Origin: Oceanospirillaceae bacterium
GTDB lineage: Bacteria; Pseudomonadota; Gammaproteobacteria; Pseudomonadales; Balneatricaceae
Direction of reading: 5' to 3'
DNA length: 64,000 bases
Assembly (NCBI GenBank): GCA_013215505.1
Contig: JABSQZ010000003.1
Span: forward strand, 1 to 64,000
Shown: positions 1 through 9,042 of the stretch, in pieces
Position numbering within the stretch: position 1 is the first letter of the stretch
Layout of the letters: the number at the start of each line of letters is the position of its first letter
The notes under the pieces: model-generated
Database searches by the model: none
What the model saw: the letters and a program-made list of their open reading frames with translations, nothing else
Told to the model about the DNA's origin: nothing
Made by a program: the position numbers and the translations under genes

Positions 1-219
1 TTTTATACGCTCAAGGCTGGCTACTCGACCTTTCATCGGCTGCTAGTAACAAATCTTCAACCCCAGTTAATCCGACTCCATCCCCTATCTACTACCTAAA
101 CACTAAATAACCATACAACTTAATGATATATATGTTCAAACTCGCGTAAAATAGACGGACTCTGCAGATATTGCCAGTATAGGCATTATTGATAACTCAC
201 TTAGAAGACTGAAACTGAT

Positions 220-933
220 ATGAATTTGTCGAAATATTACACTGCTACTGCCGATGATGGTTTAGTTTTTACCCGCGAACAAGGCAGTCATTTCGCCAAA
301 GATATTGCCGGTGATTTTAATCCGTTACACGATGCAGATGGAAAGAAATTTTGCATCCCCGGCGATCTGCTATTTTCTTTATCACTGGCTAAACTTGGCG
401 TCAGCCAAAGGATGCAGTTTACCTTTAGTGGCATGGTCACTGAAGATATCGCAATAAACTTTTCTAACTCGGATGTACAAAATATTAAAGTTACCGATGC
501 GAATGACAAAGAGTATATGTCAATCCAGCGCAGTGGTGATATTTGTCCAGATAGTGAATTTGCCAGTAACTTGGCGCAACGTTATGTTGAGTTTTCCGGG
601 CATACTTTCCCGCACATATTAGTACCACTGATGGAGCAGGAGAATGTCATGATTAATCCTGCTCGCCCGCTGGTAATTTATCAGAGTATGTCGATTGAAT
701 TAGAGCGTTTGGATTTTTCAAACCCTAGCCTGGAGATTACTGAAACACGCCTGGAAGTTACCGGAAAACGGGGGCGCGCTATTTTACAATTCTGCTTTAA
801 AGTGGACGGTGATGTAGTAGGCAAAGGAGAAAAAATAATGCTGCTCAGTGGTTTACGAGCGTTTGATAGTGAACTTATCAATCAAGTTGTGTCTGATTAT
901 GATCAGTGGAAGCAAGCGTACGTAAAGTCCTAG
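220..933 (+). CDS. DUF3581 family protein
   Basis: The 237-residue product opens with a segment resembling the conserved start of DUF3581 proteins: an EQGSHFAKDIAGDFNPLHD stretch near residue 20, then FCIPGDLLFSLSLAKLG. The AGDFNPLH pattern also recalls the hot-dog (MaoC-like) fold, where an Asp/His pair near the N-terminus can bind a thioester, but catalytic activity is not established for this family. There is no signal peptide or membrane segment, so it should be cytosolic. It stands alone upstream of a convergent pirin gene. The start is an ATG. The family assignment rests on remembered sequence pattern; the function is unknown. Confidence 0.8.
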   Translation: MNLSKYYTATADDGLVFTREQGSHFAKDIAGDFNPLHDADGKKFCIPGDLLFSLSLAKLGVSQRMQFTFSGMVTEDIAINFSNSDVQNIKVTDANDKEYMSIQRSGDICPDSEFASNLAQRYVEFSGHTFPHILVPLMEQENVMINPARPLVIYQSMSIELERLDFSNPSLEITETRLEVTGKRGRAILQFCFKVDGDVVGKGEKIMLLSGLRAFDSELINQVVSDYDQWKQAYVKS

Positions 934-980
934 CCGTTTGAGTATGCATGCGCATTGCGGGATCTGTAGTCGTTTGGATA

Positions 981-1000
981 GTTGGGCTTAATCGCCCAAC
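981..1000. terminator. inverted repeat between convergent genes
   Basis: GTTGGGC, a 6-nt loop and GCCCAAC form a perfect 7-bp stem in the gap between the DUF3581 gene and the convergent pirin gene. There is no immediate T-run, so it is a weak candidate for a two-way terminator. Confidence 0.35.
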
Positions 1001-1044
1001 CTGCTAACTTTGTTTTAGCTTTTAGTCCAAAGTCGGCTGCGGAT

Positions 1045-1887
1045 TTAAATAAACTGTCCCTTTTGATAATCATCAATAGCTTGATTAAGTTGTTTCTTAG
1101 TGTTCATTACGAATGGCCCTGCACGCTCTACGGGCTCATTTAATGGTTGACCAGCGACTAACAGAAAATGGGCACTATCACTACTGGTCAGTTGAATTTT
1201 GTCCCCGGTAGACAGCACGGCTAATTGCCCTGCTGATAGCGTAGTCTGTTGTTTGCCTACATTAACATGGCCACTTATGACATAGACAAACGCCGTATGT
1301 TGCCCGGGTATATGCTCAATAAAACAGCTATTTACCAGTAGTTGAATGTCCCAGAATATCGGCTTCACGCTGTTGTCTTTGATAATTCCTTTAGTGCCTA
1401 GAGTCGTTGTACCTGCAATCACTTTAAGCCTGCACTGATTGCCTCTATTTTCCTCCGGGATGTTAGCAGCTTCGGCTAGCTGATATTTAGGATCGATCAT
1501 CTTCTGTGCAGCAGGTAAGTTCACCCAAAGCATTAAGCCCTTCATTAATCCGCTGGTCTGTAGCGGCATTTCAGAATGAATAACACCTTTTCCAGCGGTC
1601 ACCCACTGCACATCGCCAGCGGCCACTACAGAGCTATGTCCCCTGCTGTCACAGTGGCTCATTTTGCCATTGAGCATATAGGTGACAGTTTCGATACCTC
1701 GATGTGGGTGAGCCGGGAATCCACCGATATACTCTTGAGCATTATCACAGTCGAATATATCAAAGAGGATAAAGGGGTCGAGCATTTGCAGATAAGCACA
1801 ACCAATCACGCGGGTTAATGGCATTCCATCGCCATCAGTGGTCGCTATGCCGCTAACAATTTGCTTAACTTCTCTGGTTGTTCCCAT
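1045..1887 (-). CDS. pirin family protein
   Basis: The 280-residue product is a bicupin of pirin type. The N-terminal cupin has the metal-binding pattern FPAHPHRGIETVTYMLNG (two His and a Glu around residues 57-65), followed by GDVQWVTAGKGVIHSEMP, in which the His near residue 103 would complete the site. The C-terminal cupin ends with AGPFVMNT, typical of pirins. Many pirins have quercetin dioxygenase-like or redox-sensing activity, but the substrate here is unknown. The gene lies 31 nt downstream of the azoreductase gene on the same strand, so the two are probably one operon controlled by the divergent LysR protein. Confidence 0.9.
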   Translation of the reverse strand: MGTTREVKQIVSGIATTDGDGMPLTRVIGCAYLQMLDPFILFDIFDCDNAQEYIGGFPAHPHRGIETVTYMLNGKMSHCDSRGHSSVVAAGDVQWVTAGKGVIHSEMPLQTSGLMKGLMLWVNLPAAQKMIDPKYQLAEAANIPEENRGNQCRLKVIAGTTTLGTKGIIKDNSVKPIFWDIQLLVNSCFIEHIPGQHTAFVYVISGHVNVGKQQTTLSAGQLAVLSTGDKIQLTSSDSAHFLLVAGQPLNEPVERAGPFVMNTKKQLNQAIDDYQKGQFI

Positions 1888-1918
1888 AAAGCTCTATTTC
1901 AGTTACCGGACAGTGTTG

Positions 1919-2536
1919 TTATGCAGCAGCCAGTTGCTGCATTTGCGAGTTAATCGCTGCAGTTATTTCCTCACTACTGCCGTCCATATTAACTTTCGAA
2001 GCATCGATAATAGTGACATCAGTAATGCCGACAAAAGCTAGAAAGTACTTTAAGAAGTGAGAGGCAAAATCTGATTCACTGCCGATCGGAACTCCGCCAG
2101 AGGCCATTACTAAATAAGCCTTCTTATTTTTTAATAAGCCAACCGGGCCATTTTCTGTGTATTTAAATGTTACTTTGGCTCTGGCAATCAAATCGACCCA
2201 AGCTTTTAAAACGGCGGGAAGGCTGAAATTGTAGATAGGTGTAGCAATCACTATATGTTCAGATTGCTGTATTTCATCTATCAATTGATCTGATAACTTT
2301 AACGCTTCTCGCTGTTCATCACTGCGCTCATCTGCGGCTGTGAAATTAGCCCCTATCCATGTTTCATCGTAAAAAGGTAAGCCAGTTGCCAGGTCCCGGT
2401 CAATGATATTGCCTTCTGCTTTGGGAGCGGTAGAAGAGCCCACGATGTGCTGGATTACCAATTCCGTAAGTTGACGGGTAACAGATCCGTTAAAGCGGCT
2501 GCTGGAATTAATTTTTAGGATGTTAGTTGTGCTCAT
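1919..2536 (-). CDS. azoR: FMN-dependent NADH-azoreductase
   Basis: The 205-residue protein matches the AzoR/flavodoxin-like quinone reductase family in length and motifs: INSSSRFNGSVTRQL binds the FMN phosphate, ATPIYNFSLPAVLKAWVDLIARAKVTFKYTENGPVGLL is the conserved core, and ASGGVPIG forms the FMN isoalloxazine loop. The enzyme reduces azo bonds and quinones with two electrons from NADH. AGGAAA lies upstream of the ATG and supports this start. The azoR-pirin pair and a divergent LysR gene form a common electrophile or quinone stress arrangement. Confidence 0.92.
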   Translation of the reverse strand: MSTTNILKINSSSRFNGSVTRQLTELVIQHIVGSSTAPKAEGNIIDRDLATGLPFYDETWIGANFTAADERSDEQREALKLSDQLIDEIQQSEHIVIATPIYNFSLPAVLKAWVDLIARAKVTFKYTENGPVGLLKNKKAYLVMASGGVPIGSESDFASHFLKYFLAFVGITDVTIIDASKVNMDGSSEEITAAINSQMQQLAAA

Positions 2537-2620
2537 AATGATTATTTCCTGTTAACTGTTAGTCGTCTTGTTTGTATATGCGGCCATTTTACCGTTGACG
2601 AAAAATAGATAAAGACTTAG

Positions 2621-2651
2621 AGTTCGAACTTATAGTTCTGTATCTGAGAAC
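2621..2651. promoter_or_regulatory. candidate LysR operator between azoR and lysR
   Basis: The 145-bp gap between the divergent azoR and lysR genes holds the palindrome AGTTCGAACT (2621-2630). Immediately after it comes GTTCT-N7-AGAAC (2635-2651). Repeated GTTC/GAAC half-sites in this position suit a LysR-type tetramer that represses itself and activates azoR-pirin. The regulator-site pairing is inferred. Confidence 0.45.
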
Positions 2652-2681
2652 AATGATGAGTTTTTTAAGTAGGCACAATGG

Positions 2682-3593
2682 ATGAATCAAATTGAAGATA
2701 TGCAAACTTTTGTACGTATTGTTGAAGCGGGTAGTATTACCAAAGCCGCTGATCAATTAAATACAGTTAAGTCTGCCATCAGCCGCCGTCTGTCAGATCT
2801 GGAGAGGCGCTTGGCAGTCACTTTATTAACCCGTACCACCAGAACACAAACTTTAACCGATAATGGCAAGAGCTATTATCAACACTGTTTGCGGATTATC
2901 GATGATATAGCAGAAATTGAATCGGGTCTGCGGCATGATAATTGTGCATTGTCAGGACTGATTAAGATTGCTGCGCCACTGTCTTTCGGTTTAGACCATT
3001 TGGGGCCAGCGTTACGTAAATTCAATGAATTACACCCGGACATATATTTTGATGTGGATTTTAATGACCGTAAAATAGACTTAATTGAAGATGGTTTTGA
3101 TCTGGCTATTCGGATTTCAAATCTTCAAGATTCGAGCCTGATTGCCAGGAAGTTGACCAGTAATCGCTTTCTACTGGCAGCGAGTCCCGGTTATCTTAAA
3201 GTCCGAGGCACCCCTCAGCAGCCAGAAGATTTAAGCAGCGGCCATGTTAAATTGTACTATCGCGGGGCTCCTGAAAACTGGCAGTTTAGAGATAAGCAAG
3301 GGCAACTATTTACCATCAAACTGCCGACAGCCATTACAGCAAACAACGGTAATTTTCTGCTGCAAGCGGCGATTGACGGAGTAGGCTTAATCTACACCCC
3401 CGATTTCATCTGTTATAAGGCCATGCGTCTGGGGCAGTTAACGCCCTTACTGAACGAATATCTCACTGATATTGAAGTGCCTGTTTATGCTATCTACCCG
3501 CAAAATAGGCATTTATCTCACCGGGTCAGAAGTCTGGTTGATTATCTGGCACAATATTTTGGTGAACAGCCCTATTGGCGGCTCTCGTTGTAG
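2682..3593 (+). CDS. LysR family transcriptional regulator
   Basis: The 303-residue protein has the LysR winged helix at residues 1-60 (MQTFVRIVEAGSITKAADQL, then KSAISRRLSDLERRLAVTLLTRTTR). A type 2 periplasmic-binding-like effector domain begins at about residue 90. It resembles the subgroup of proteobacterial LysR proteins that sit beside quinone reductases. It is transcribed away from azoR-pirin and is the likely regulator of that pair. The inducer cannot be read from the sequence. Confidence 0.93.
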   Translation: MNQIEDMQTFVRIVEAGSITKAADQLNTVKSAISRRLSDLERRLAVTLLTRTTRTQTLTDNGKSYYQHCLRIIDDIAEIESGLRHDNCALSGLIKIAAPLSFGLDHLGPALRKFNELHPDIYFDVDFNDRKIDLIEDGFDLAIRISNLQDSSLIARKLTSNRFLLAASPGYLKVRGTPQQPEDLSSGHVKLYYRGAPENWQFRDKQGQLFTIKLPTAITANNGNFLLQAAIDGVGLIYTPDFICYKAMRLGQLTPLLNEYLTDIEVPVYAIYPQNRHLSHRVRSLVDYLAQYFGEQPYWRLSL

Positions 3594-3675
3594 CTGCTAA
3601 CTCGGCCTTAGCATACCGCAGAATCGCAAGACATTTGTGCATCTACCGCTCAGCAAATCAGGTTTAGCTGTTGCT

Positions 3676-3696
3676 TCTGTCAGTAATAGTGACAGA
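3676..3696. terminator. hairpin between convergent lysR and Dabb genes
   Basis: TCTGTCA, a 7-nt loop and TGACAGA form a perfect 7-bp stem between the ends of two convergent genes. There is no T-tract. It could end either transcript. Confidence 0.35.
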
Positions 3697-3706
3697 GCTA
3701 TAGAAG

Positions 3707-4009
3707 CTAAAAATCCACAACCAGTACATTGTCCTCAGTATTTTCCAGGACATCGGCAATCAGCAGTTTTACTTTTTCGTGCTCTGGGTGAGATAAATAG
3801 GCATCACGGGATTGTTCACTGCAAAATTGCATGTAAAAAGCATGATTGTAGCCTCTATTGATAGCTTCGGGACTGCAGTTACTGCCGCTAGTACAGCTTT
3901 GTAAACCAGGGATTTTATCGACTAAATCATTGAGTGCACAAAACATTGTATTCAATTGCTGCTCAGCAATATCCGCACGACATTTAAGTAGAACTATGTG
4001 GCTAATCAT
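3707..4009 (-). CDS. Dabb family (stress-responsive alpha/beta barrel) protein
   Basis: The 100-residue protein starts MISHIVLLKCR and has the Dabb pattern: an early His in the first strand, a PGLQSCTSGSN segment near residue 34, YNHAFYMQFCSEQSRDAYLSHPEHEKV in the middle, and a closing strand NVLVVDF. Dabb proteins are small dimeric ferredoxin-like barrels. Some are enzymes such as olivetolic acid cyclase, but most bacterial ones have no known role. It is transcribed as a single gene, away from the downstream binding-protein gene. Confidence 0.85.
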   Translation of the reverse strand: MISHIVLLKCRADIAEQQLNTMFCALNDLVDKIPGLQSCTSGSNCSPEAINRGYNHAFYMQFCSEQSRDAYLSHPEHEKVKLLIADVLENTEDNVLVVDF

Positions 4010-4212
4010 TGTTGCTAACTCCGTTTGTTTGCTGCATTGGGCTGGGTTTATTCAAACTTGACTGCCTGCACTTTCTTGAATGCAGGAGTATTAGCAGTAC
4101 TAGACACAAATATAAGTGACAGAGTAGACGAAGAATAGCTGGAATGTGTTTTTTAGACTAAATTTATTCTGTCCAGGTTGTATAATGTTTAGTCCAATAG
4201 CCCGAGGTGAGT

Positions 4213-5016
4213 ATGAGAGGCATCTGCAAGGTTATCCTATTATGTTCGCTACAGTTCTTGCTGTTGTATAGCTTGCAGGTTCGTGGTGCTCAGACAGTAG
4301 TCATCATCGGCGATGATAGTTACCCACCTTACTCTTTTATCGAGCATGGGGTTGCCAAAGGCGTCTATGTCGACATCCTAAAAGCTGTATTCGATCAGCT
4401 TCCGGAATATCAGGTTACTATCAGTATGATGCCCTGGAAGCGCGGCCTCACATATATTAAGCAAGGAAAAAGACTGGCGATATTTCCTCCTTATTACTGG
4501 CCGAAGAGCCGCCCTTATATGGAAGTCTACTCAGAGCCTATCCTACTAGAAACAGTACTGGTTACTTGTAATGAAGCTATCTTTAAAGTTGCACGCAACC
4601 GTTGGCCCACTGATTATTTTGGTTTGAGGATAGCCACTAACCGAGGATTTTTAGCCCCAGGTCCAGAGTTTTTCGACGCTGTAAAGTTGGGGAAAATATC
4701 CCTAACACAAACAAAAAGTACAGAGCATGGGCTGCGTATGCTGTTGCTCAATCGCATTGACTGTTATGTGAATTCCAAGCTGACAATTCAATGGGCACTA
4801 AAGCAGTTGCAAAACCCGCAACGTCTGAAATCCAATACGGCGTCGCTAAAGTTTGGCGCTGTGATATCTGAGCAATGGGGTTATTTAGGTTATAGCGCTG
4901 CGACTGAGCAATTTCCCTATCGGCAAGATTTTCGTTTGAAAGTCGATGAAATATTGCGGCAAATGAAAAAAGAGGGGGCTATCAGTCAAATCATTGAGCG
5001 TTTTATCAACCAATAA
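4213..5016 (+). CDS. periplasmic substrate-binding protein (SBP_bac_3 type)
   Basis: The product has an N-terminal signal peptide (hydrophobic LLCSLQFLLLYSLQ, cleavage near VRGA-Q). A polar amino-acid-binding-like domain follows, beginning VVIIGDDSYPPYSFIEHGVAKGVYVDILKAVF, the usual first lobe of this family. I chose the ATG at 4213, which has GAGGT just upstream, over an in-frame GTG at 4207. No permease or ATPase gene is adjacent. Orphans of this kind often feed signalling proteins or act as sensors, so amino acid transport is not shown. A second protein in the window (42705-44063) carries a related domain. Confidence 0.8.
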   Translation: MRGICKVILLCSLQFLLLYSLQVRGAQTVVIIGDDSYPPYSFIEHGVAKGVYVDILKAVFDQLPEYQVTISMMPWKRGLTYIKQGKRLAIFPPYYWPKSRPYMEVYSEPILLETVLVTCNEAIFKVARNRWPTDYFGLRIATNRGFLAPGPEFFDAVKLGKISLTQTKSTEHGLRMLLLNRIDCYVNSKLTIQWALKQLQNPQRLKSNTASLKFGAVISEQWGYLGYSAATEQFPYRQDFRLKVDEILRQMKKEGAISQIIERFINQ

Positions 5017-5193
5017 CCATACTTGTTTCTATTTGCTTATAAAATTGAGTAATTCATATGTTTGTTAATGGGAGGCCACTCTCAATATGCAGAGTTGTTA
5101 GCAGCCCCCTTTTTCTTCAAAATACTTACAACATTGCATTTTGATCGGTATAAGCTGCCTGGATTCCGTCATTACTAGCTGCATAAAATCTAT

Positions 5194-5231
5194 TTGCTTG
5201 TGCGCTAGAACTAGTTCTGCCGCACAAGCAA
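5194..5231. repeat. 38-bp nested inverted repeat
   Basis: TTGCTTGTGCG and CGCACAAGCAA are perfect 11-bp arms. The centre contains a second palindrome, AGAACTAGTTCT, so nearly the whole 38 bp folds. It lies in the gap between the ends of two convergent genes. No T-run follows on either strand. It may be a two-way transcription stop or a protein-binding palindrome. Confidence 0.6.
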
Positions 5232-5248
5232 TGCTTGCATCAGCCAGG

Positions 5249-5977
5249 TTAATCCCGATAGTCTGGATTCGTTTTATCCAGCATGGCTTTTAGCTGCTCA
5301 AAATGAGCCTCTGCTGCACCACTGAATTCATCCCAGCTGGCAGCTGTCTGCTCGGCGAGTTGATCCGGCAATACATTCAGCGGCTGTCCGGTGGAATACG
5401 CCAGTACCATGGTTTTGCAGGCCTTCTCCAGGTAGTACAAAGACTCAAATGCCTCGGCAACTGTTTCTCCGACCACAGTGATACCGTGATTGCCCATCAT
5501 CAGTGCCTGCTTTCCTGCAAAGCTGTCAGAGATACGTTTACCTTCGACCTCTGAGTTGGCGATTCCACCGTAATTAGTATCATAGGCGATACGATTGTAA
5601 AACCGGGCGGTATTATTATCCAGTGGCAAAATACGTGGGTCTTTCAGTGTCGACAGCGTTGTCGCATAAGTAGTGTGTAAATGCAGCACTACCCGTGCCG
5701 TGGGGTATTTTCGATGCACATTACCGTGGATAGTCCATGCAGAGGGATCGGGTGCCTGATCCGTGGACATTATGCTGTCGTCATCACTGTCGAGGGCTTG
5801 AAGGTTACTGGCGGTGACATTGGAAAAATGCATCCAGCGACGGTTCATGATAAATTTTTTGCCATCCTCTGAGATTGCTGCACTGAGATGGTTGGCCACT
5901 GATTCATGCATGTCCATCTGGTAGATAAGACGAAACGCCGCCGCCAGATCGACCCGTAATTGCTGTTCTTTGTTCAT
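5249..5977 (-). CDS. class II aldolase/adducin family protein
   Basis: The 242-residue product belongs to the class II aldolase/adducin superfamily. The zinc ligands appear as LHLHTTYATTL in the middle of the chain and GNHGITVVGETVAEAFESLYYLEKAC downstream. The family includes fuculose- and ribulose-phosphate aldolases/epimerases and non-enzymatic adducin heads. This subgroup is usually unassigned, so the substrate is unknown. The reading frame runs 35 codons further upstream, but the ATG at 5977 is preferred: AGGGGAA stands before it and homologues begin at about this point. It is divergent from the MDR oxidoreductase gene. Confidence 0.85.
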   Translation of the reverse strand: MNKEQQLRVDLAAAFRLIYQMDMHESVANHLSAAISEDGKKFIMNRRWMHFSNVTASNLQALDSDDDSIMSTDQAPDPSAWTIHGNVHRKYPTARVVLHLHTTYATTLSTLKDPRILPLDNNTARFYNRIAYDTNYGGIANSEVEGKRISDSFAGKQALMMGNHGITVVGETVAEAFESLYYLEKACKTMVLAYSTGQPLNVLPDQLAEQTAASWDEFSGAAEAHFEQLKAMLDKTNPDYRD

Positions 5978-6315
5978 AGCCGTTCCCCTACATTTAATTG
6001 TTATTAGTAAAAACCAGAATGCAAGATCAGAACTGACTGCCAGATATTGCACGATGCTAATTCGGTCTTTAAAGAAGACCATCGAAGAGCATTAGCTTAG
6101 CCCTATTTTAGGGTGAATCATGTCTTACCGGTAGTGCTTCTCTGTTTTGAAAACGACACGACATGTGTGATTAACGGCCTGAGACTAAGGTTAACAGGAC
6201 AAACAATCTGACTGCAGGTAAAGTTTTACCTATAAAAATCGATATTAAATCAGTTCACAGGAGCTGTTCGTATATGTCTGAGAACAGTCATATCTAAGTT
6301 CCAGGAAGAAAAATA
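5978..6315. promoter_or_regulatory. divergent promoter region, 338 bp
   Basis: This gap separates the divergent aldolase-like and MDR genes. It contains CTGTTC-N12-GAACAG (6264-6287), a possible operator close to the MDR start, and AGGAAG before the MDR ATG. I see no convincing -35/-10 pair and no RNA gene. Confidence 0.35.
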
Positions 6316-7395
6316 ATGACAGATAAATTAATGAAAGCGATTGTCACAACCGGCAACGGTGGCTACGAAAAACTGCTCTATACAGATGTGCCAATTCCGC
6401 AAATAAGCGTGGATGAAGTGCTGATTAAAGTACTGGCAGCCGGTGTCAATAATACCGAGATCAATACCAGACTTGGCTGGTATTCTTCGTCGATCACTGA
6501 ATCCACCAATGATATCGCAGGCGAACAAACCAGCATTGCGAGCAAAGATGGGGGCTGGAACAAGCAGACACCATTCCCGTTTATTCAGGGTACCGACTGT
6601 TGTGGCCAGGTAATCAGTGCCGGAGAAGAAGTAGGGCGCAATCTGCTAGGCAAGCGGGTACTGGTCCGCCCCTGCATCCGTGAACAAGGTTTTAGCTCAT
6701 TGGATAGCATCTGGATGGGGTCGGATTTTGACGGGGCTTTCGCCCAGTATGTGAAGGTTCGGGCCAGTGAAGTATTTCCTGTTAGCTGCGACTGGACGGA
6801 TGCGCAACTTGGTACTATTCCCTGTGCCTATGGTACCTCCGAAAATATGCTGCACAGGGCTGAGCTGCAGGCCGGTGAAACTGTACTTATCACTGGAGCC
6901 TCTGGTGGTGTAGGTTCTGCAACGGTACAACTGGCCAAGCGCAGAGGTGCGACAGTCATCGCAGTTTCCAGCGAAGATAAACATGCTCTAGTAAGAGAAA
7001 TAGGTGCTGATAAGCTGTTCTGTCGATCCGCTGATTTATTGGCAGAGTTAGGCGAGCAGTCTGTGGACTTGGTGGTAGATAACGTAGCTGGAAGTGGCTT
7101 CCCGACTATGCTCAAACTGTTAAAAGCGGGTGGTAGATATGTTTCTTCTGGTGCTATTGCCGGTCCCATGGTCAATTTAGATATGCGAGATATGTACCTA
7201 AAAGATATCACCTTGATTGGCGCCACGTTGTGGGATGAACCAGTGTTTGCAAATCTGATCAGCTACATTGAACAAGGTGAAATTCGGCCACTATTAGCCA
7301 AAACTTTTCCCCTTTCTGCAATAGCGCAGGCACAAAAAGAGTTTTTGCAGAAAAGACACGTGGGCAAGTTTGTACTCATACCTTGGGTTCAATGA
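6316..7395 (+). CDS. MDR family alcohol dehydrogenase / quinone oxidoreductase
   Basis: The 359-residue protein is a medium-chain dehydrogenase/reductase. It has a GroES-like N-terminal half with AAGVNNTEINTRLGWY, then QGTDCCGQVISAGEEVG. A Rossmann domain follows with GASGGVGSATVQLAKRRGATVIAV near residue 195 as the NAD(P)H site. The structural zinc cysteine cluster of classical ADHs is absent, so it is closer to the quinone oxidoreductase/Qor branch. The substrate is unknown. The ATG has AGGAAG upstream. It is divergent from the aldolase-like gene, which may share regulation. Confidence 0.85.
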   Translation: MTDKLMKAIVTTGNGGYEKLLYTDVPIPQISVDEVLIKVLAAGVNNTEINTRLGWYSSSITESTNDIAGEQTSIASKDGGWNKQTPFPFIQGTDCCGQVISAGEEVGRNLLGKRVLVRPCIREQGFSSLDSIWMGSDFDGAFAQYVKVRASEVFPVSCDWTDAQLGTIPCAYGTSENMLHRAELQAGETVLITGASGGVGSATVQLAKRRGATVIAVSSEDKHALVREIGADKLFCRSADLLAELGEQSVDLVVDNVAGSGFPTMLKLLKAGGRYVSSGAIAGPMVNLDMRDMYLKDITLIGATLWDEPVFANLISYIEQGEIRPLLAKTFPLSAIAQAQKEFLQKRHVGKFVLIPWVQ

Positions 7396-7469
7396 TCACC
7401 TTTCGCCGGATCGGAGCATTCCCCGGTTCTGGTTGGACTCTGTGCTGTGCTTCGATACAAGTAGAGCCC

Positions 7470-7504
7470 TTAACCCGCGGTGGGGAAATTGCACTGCGGG
7501 TTAA
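7470..7504. terminator. 9-bp stem inverted repeat after the MDR gene
   Basis: TTAACCCGC and GCGGGTTAA are perfect arms with a 17-nt loop, 75 nt after the MDR stop and upstream of the DUF2726 gene. There is no T-run. It may act as a transcription stop or as an operator for the next gene. Confidence 0.4.
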
Positions 7505-7594
7505 TCCAACTGAGCAGCCAATAATAGCCGCGAACCAACAACGCTTTTTAATGTATGATGTGCTGGAAAATAAAGCGCTTAAGGTTGTGTGTTG

Positions 7595-8113
7595 ATGGAA
7601 AATTTGTATATTTACCTGTTAATTTGTATGTTTAGTGTCGCCCTGATTGCCCTTATCTGGATTCGCTCTAACGCCAAATCAGGCGCCTCTCAAGCCGAGC
7701 AGAAAAGTGGTCCACTTTTTACCGATGCAGAGCGATCATTTTACGGACTCCTGTGCCAGGTTTCACAGGGCCGCGCCATTGTTTTTGGTAAGGTCAGCGC
7801 TATGGATGTGTTAAAAGCACAAGATGGACAGCAAAATAGAAAGACAGCAGCTGCCTTGAAGAGAGTATCACAGCAACATTTTGACTATGTGTTATGCAAG
7901 CATGATGATCTATCAGTGATTGCAGTCGTTGAGCTCGATGCTGGGGCTCAGCAAAGTGACAAAAGCCTCAAACAGGATCAATTACTGGACACTGCCTGTG
8001 CAGCGACCGGACTGAAATTACACCGTTTTAAAGTCAGTAAGGTCTATGATGTGAGAAAAATTCGTGAAACCCTTTATCCATCTGATCATGTTAAAGAATC
8101 AGGGAAAGGCTGA
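7595..8113 (+). CDS. DUF2726 domain protein with N-terminal membrane anchor
   Basis: The product of about 172 residues has one N-terminal transmembrane helix (LYIYLLICMFSVALIALIWI). A DUF2726 domain follows: FTDAERSFYGLLCQV, then AALKRVSQQHFDYVLCKHDDLSVIAVVELD. The latter resembles the core of restriction-endonuclease-like nuclease folds, though nuclease activity of DUF2726 is not established here. The ATG at 7595 is preferred to in-frame GTG and TTG codons just upstream. Its biological role is unknown. Confidence 0.75.
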   Translation: MENLYIYLLICMFSVALIALIWIRSNAKSGASQAEQKSGPLFTDAERSFYGLLCQVSQGRAIVFGKVSAMDVLKAQDGQQNRKTAAALKRVSQQHFDYVLCKHDDLSVIAVVELDAGAQQSDKSLKQDQLLDTACAATGLKLHRFKVSKVYDVRKIRETLYPSDHVKESGKG

Positions 8114-8287
8114 CTGCTGGACGAAATCTCAGATGGCCCCTTATTAGTATAAGCGCGTATCACGGGACAAGCTCAGTTTGACGAGCGTCCATAATGTTCT
8201 TAAGGCTTACTCCGAGCATAGAACTTTGCATGTCCTTGTTAATAGATTAATCAGGTCTTGTTACTAAAGTCATAATTGGGATATGTA

Positions 8288-8785
8288 ATGAAAAATAGCT
8301 TATTAATAAAAATTGTCATCTTATTGACTCTCTCAATTACAGGTTGTGCTGATCTTAAGAAAGGAAAGATGTTTAACGATATCAATGTAACAGGAAGCTG
8401 GAGTGGTAATTGGCAAACTAAAGATGGGACTTATACAGAAAGTTTTAAATTGGATCTCATTCAAAATAATAATAAAATTTCAGGGACTGGGCTTGATGAA
8501 CATGGCTCATCAGCGGCTATTACAGGGCATCTGATACAAAAAGAAGTAGAACTAAAAATATGGAACAACCAAGGCACAGGTGTTTTTGTAGGTTTACTAA
8601 ATAATAATCAAATCACAGGTACATGGGTTTCTGAAAATAGATCTGGTCCATTTCAGATTATTAGGAAAAAAGCAGGTATTTCATTTGCATCGGCCAAAGA
8701 GCTGTGTAAAAAGTTTACGAGGCCTGGGAATTCTCAAAATATTGGCGAGGAAGTGCTTGCTAAAGGACAAATTAAGAATTGTTGA
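8288..8785 (+). CDS. small lipoprotein with a beta-rich domain
   Basis: The product of about 165 residues begins MKNSLLIKIVILLTLSITGC, a lipoprotein signal with the modified Cys at position 20. The mature part has repeated strand-forming segments: GSWSGNWQTKDGTYTESFKLDL, then NKISGTGLDEHG and NNNQITGTWVSE. This looks like a lipocalin-like or calycin-type small barrel. Four codons further upstream are open, but the ATG at 8288 starts a normal signal peptide. The gene is clearly more AT-rich than its neighbours, which may reflect transfer. No specific function is assigned. Confidence 0.65.
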   Translation: MKNSLLIKIVILLTLSITGCADLKKGKMFNDINVTGSWSGNWQTKDGTYTESFKLDLIQNNNKISGTGLDEHGSSAAITGHLIQKEVELKIWNNQGTGVFVGLLNNNQITGTWVSENRSGPFQIIRKKAGISFASAKELCKKFTRPGNSQNIGEEVLAKGQIKNC

Positions 8786-9042
8786 AATGATTCATATAGA
8801 AAGGTAAAGATACTTGAGCGTAGAGACATAATGGATTTGAATCCCAATATATGCAGGTTATCGCTCAAGGTTTTACTCTGTCTCCGTTGAACTCAAATTA
8901 TAGATAGTCTGCCGGTCATTAAAGGCCACTAAATCAGAATAATTATTTTGTTACACTGGATCAGTTAACTGCATCTTGGAAGGTGATTATGTGGCTAAAA
9001 AACCATGACTTGATGTTCTCTAGGACGAGAAATAGCAAGTCT

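Noticed and set aside
288-509. Antisense reading frame inside the DUF3581 gene
   Set aside because: It lies fully opposite a well-supported gene and has no family resemblance or ribosome-binding site.
3637-3861. Reading frame across the lysR-Dabb junction
   Set aside because: It overlaps the Dabb gene on the other strand and a hairpin, and its sequence shows no domain.
7383-7595. 70-residue frame after the MDR gene
   Set aside because: No ribosome-binding site or family pattern is seen, and it contains the 9-bp inverted repeat.
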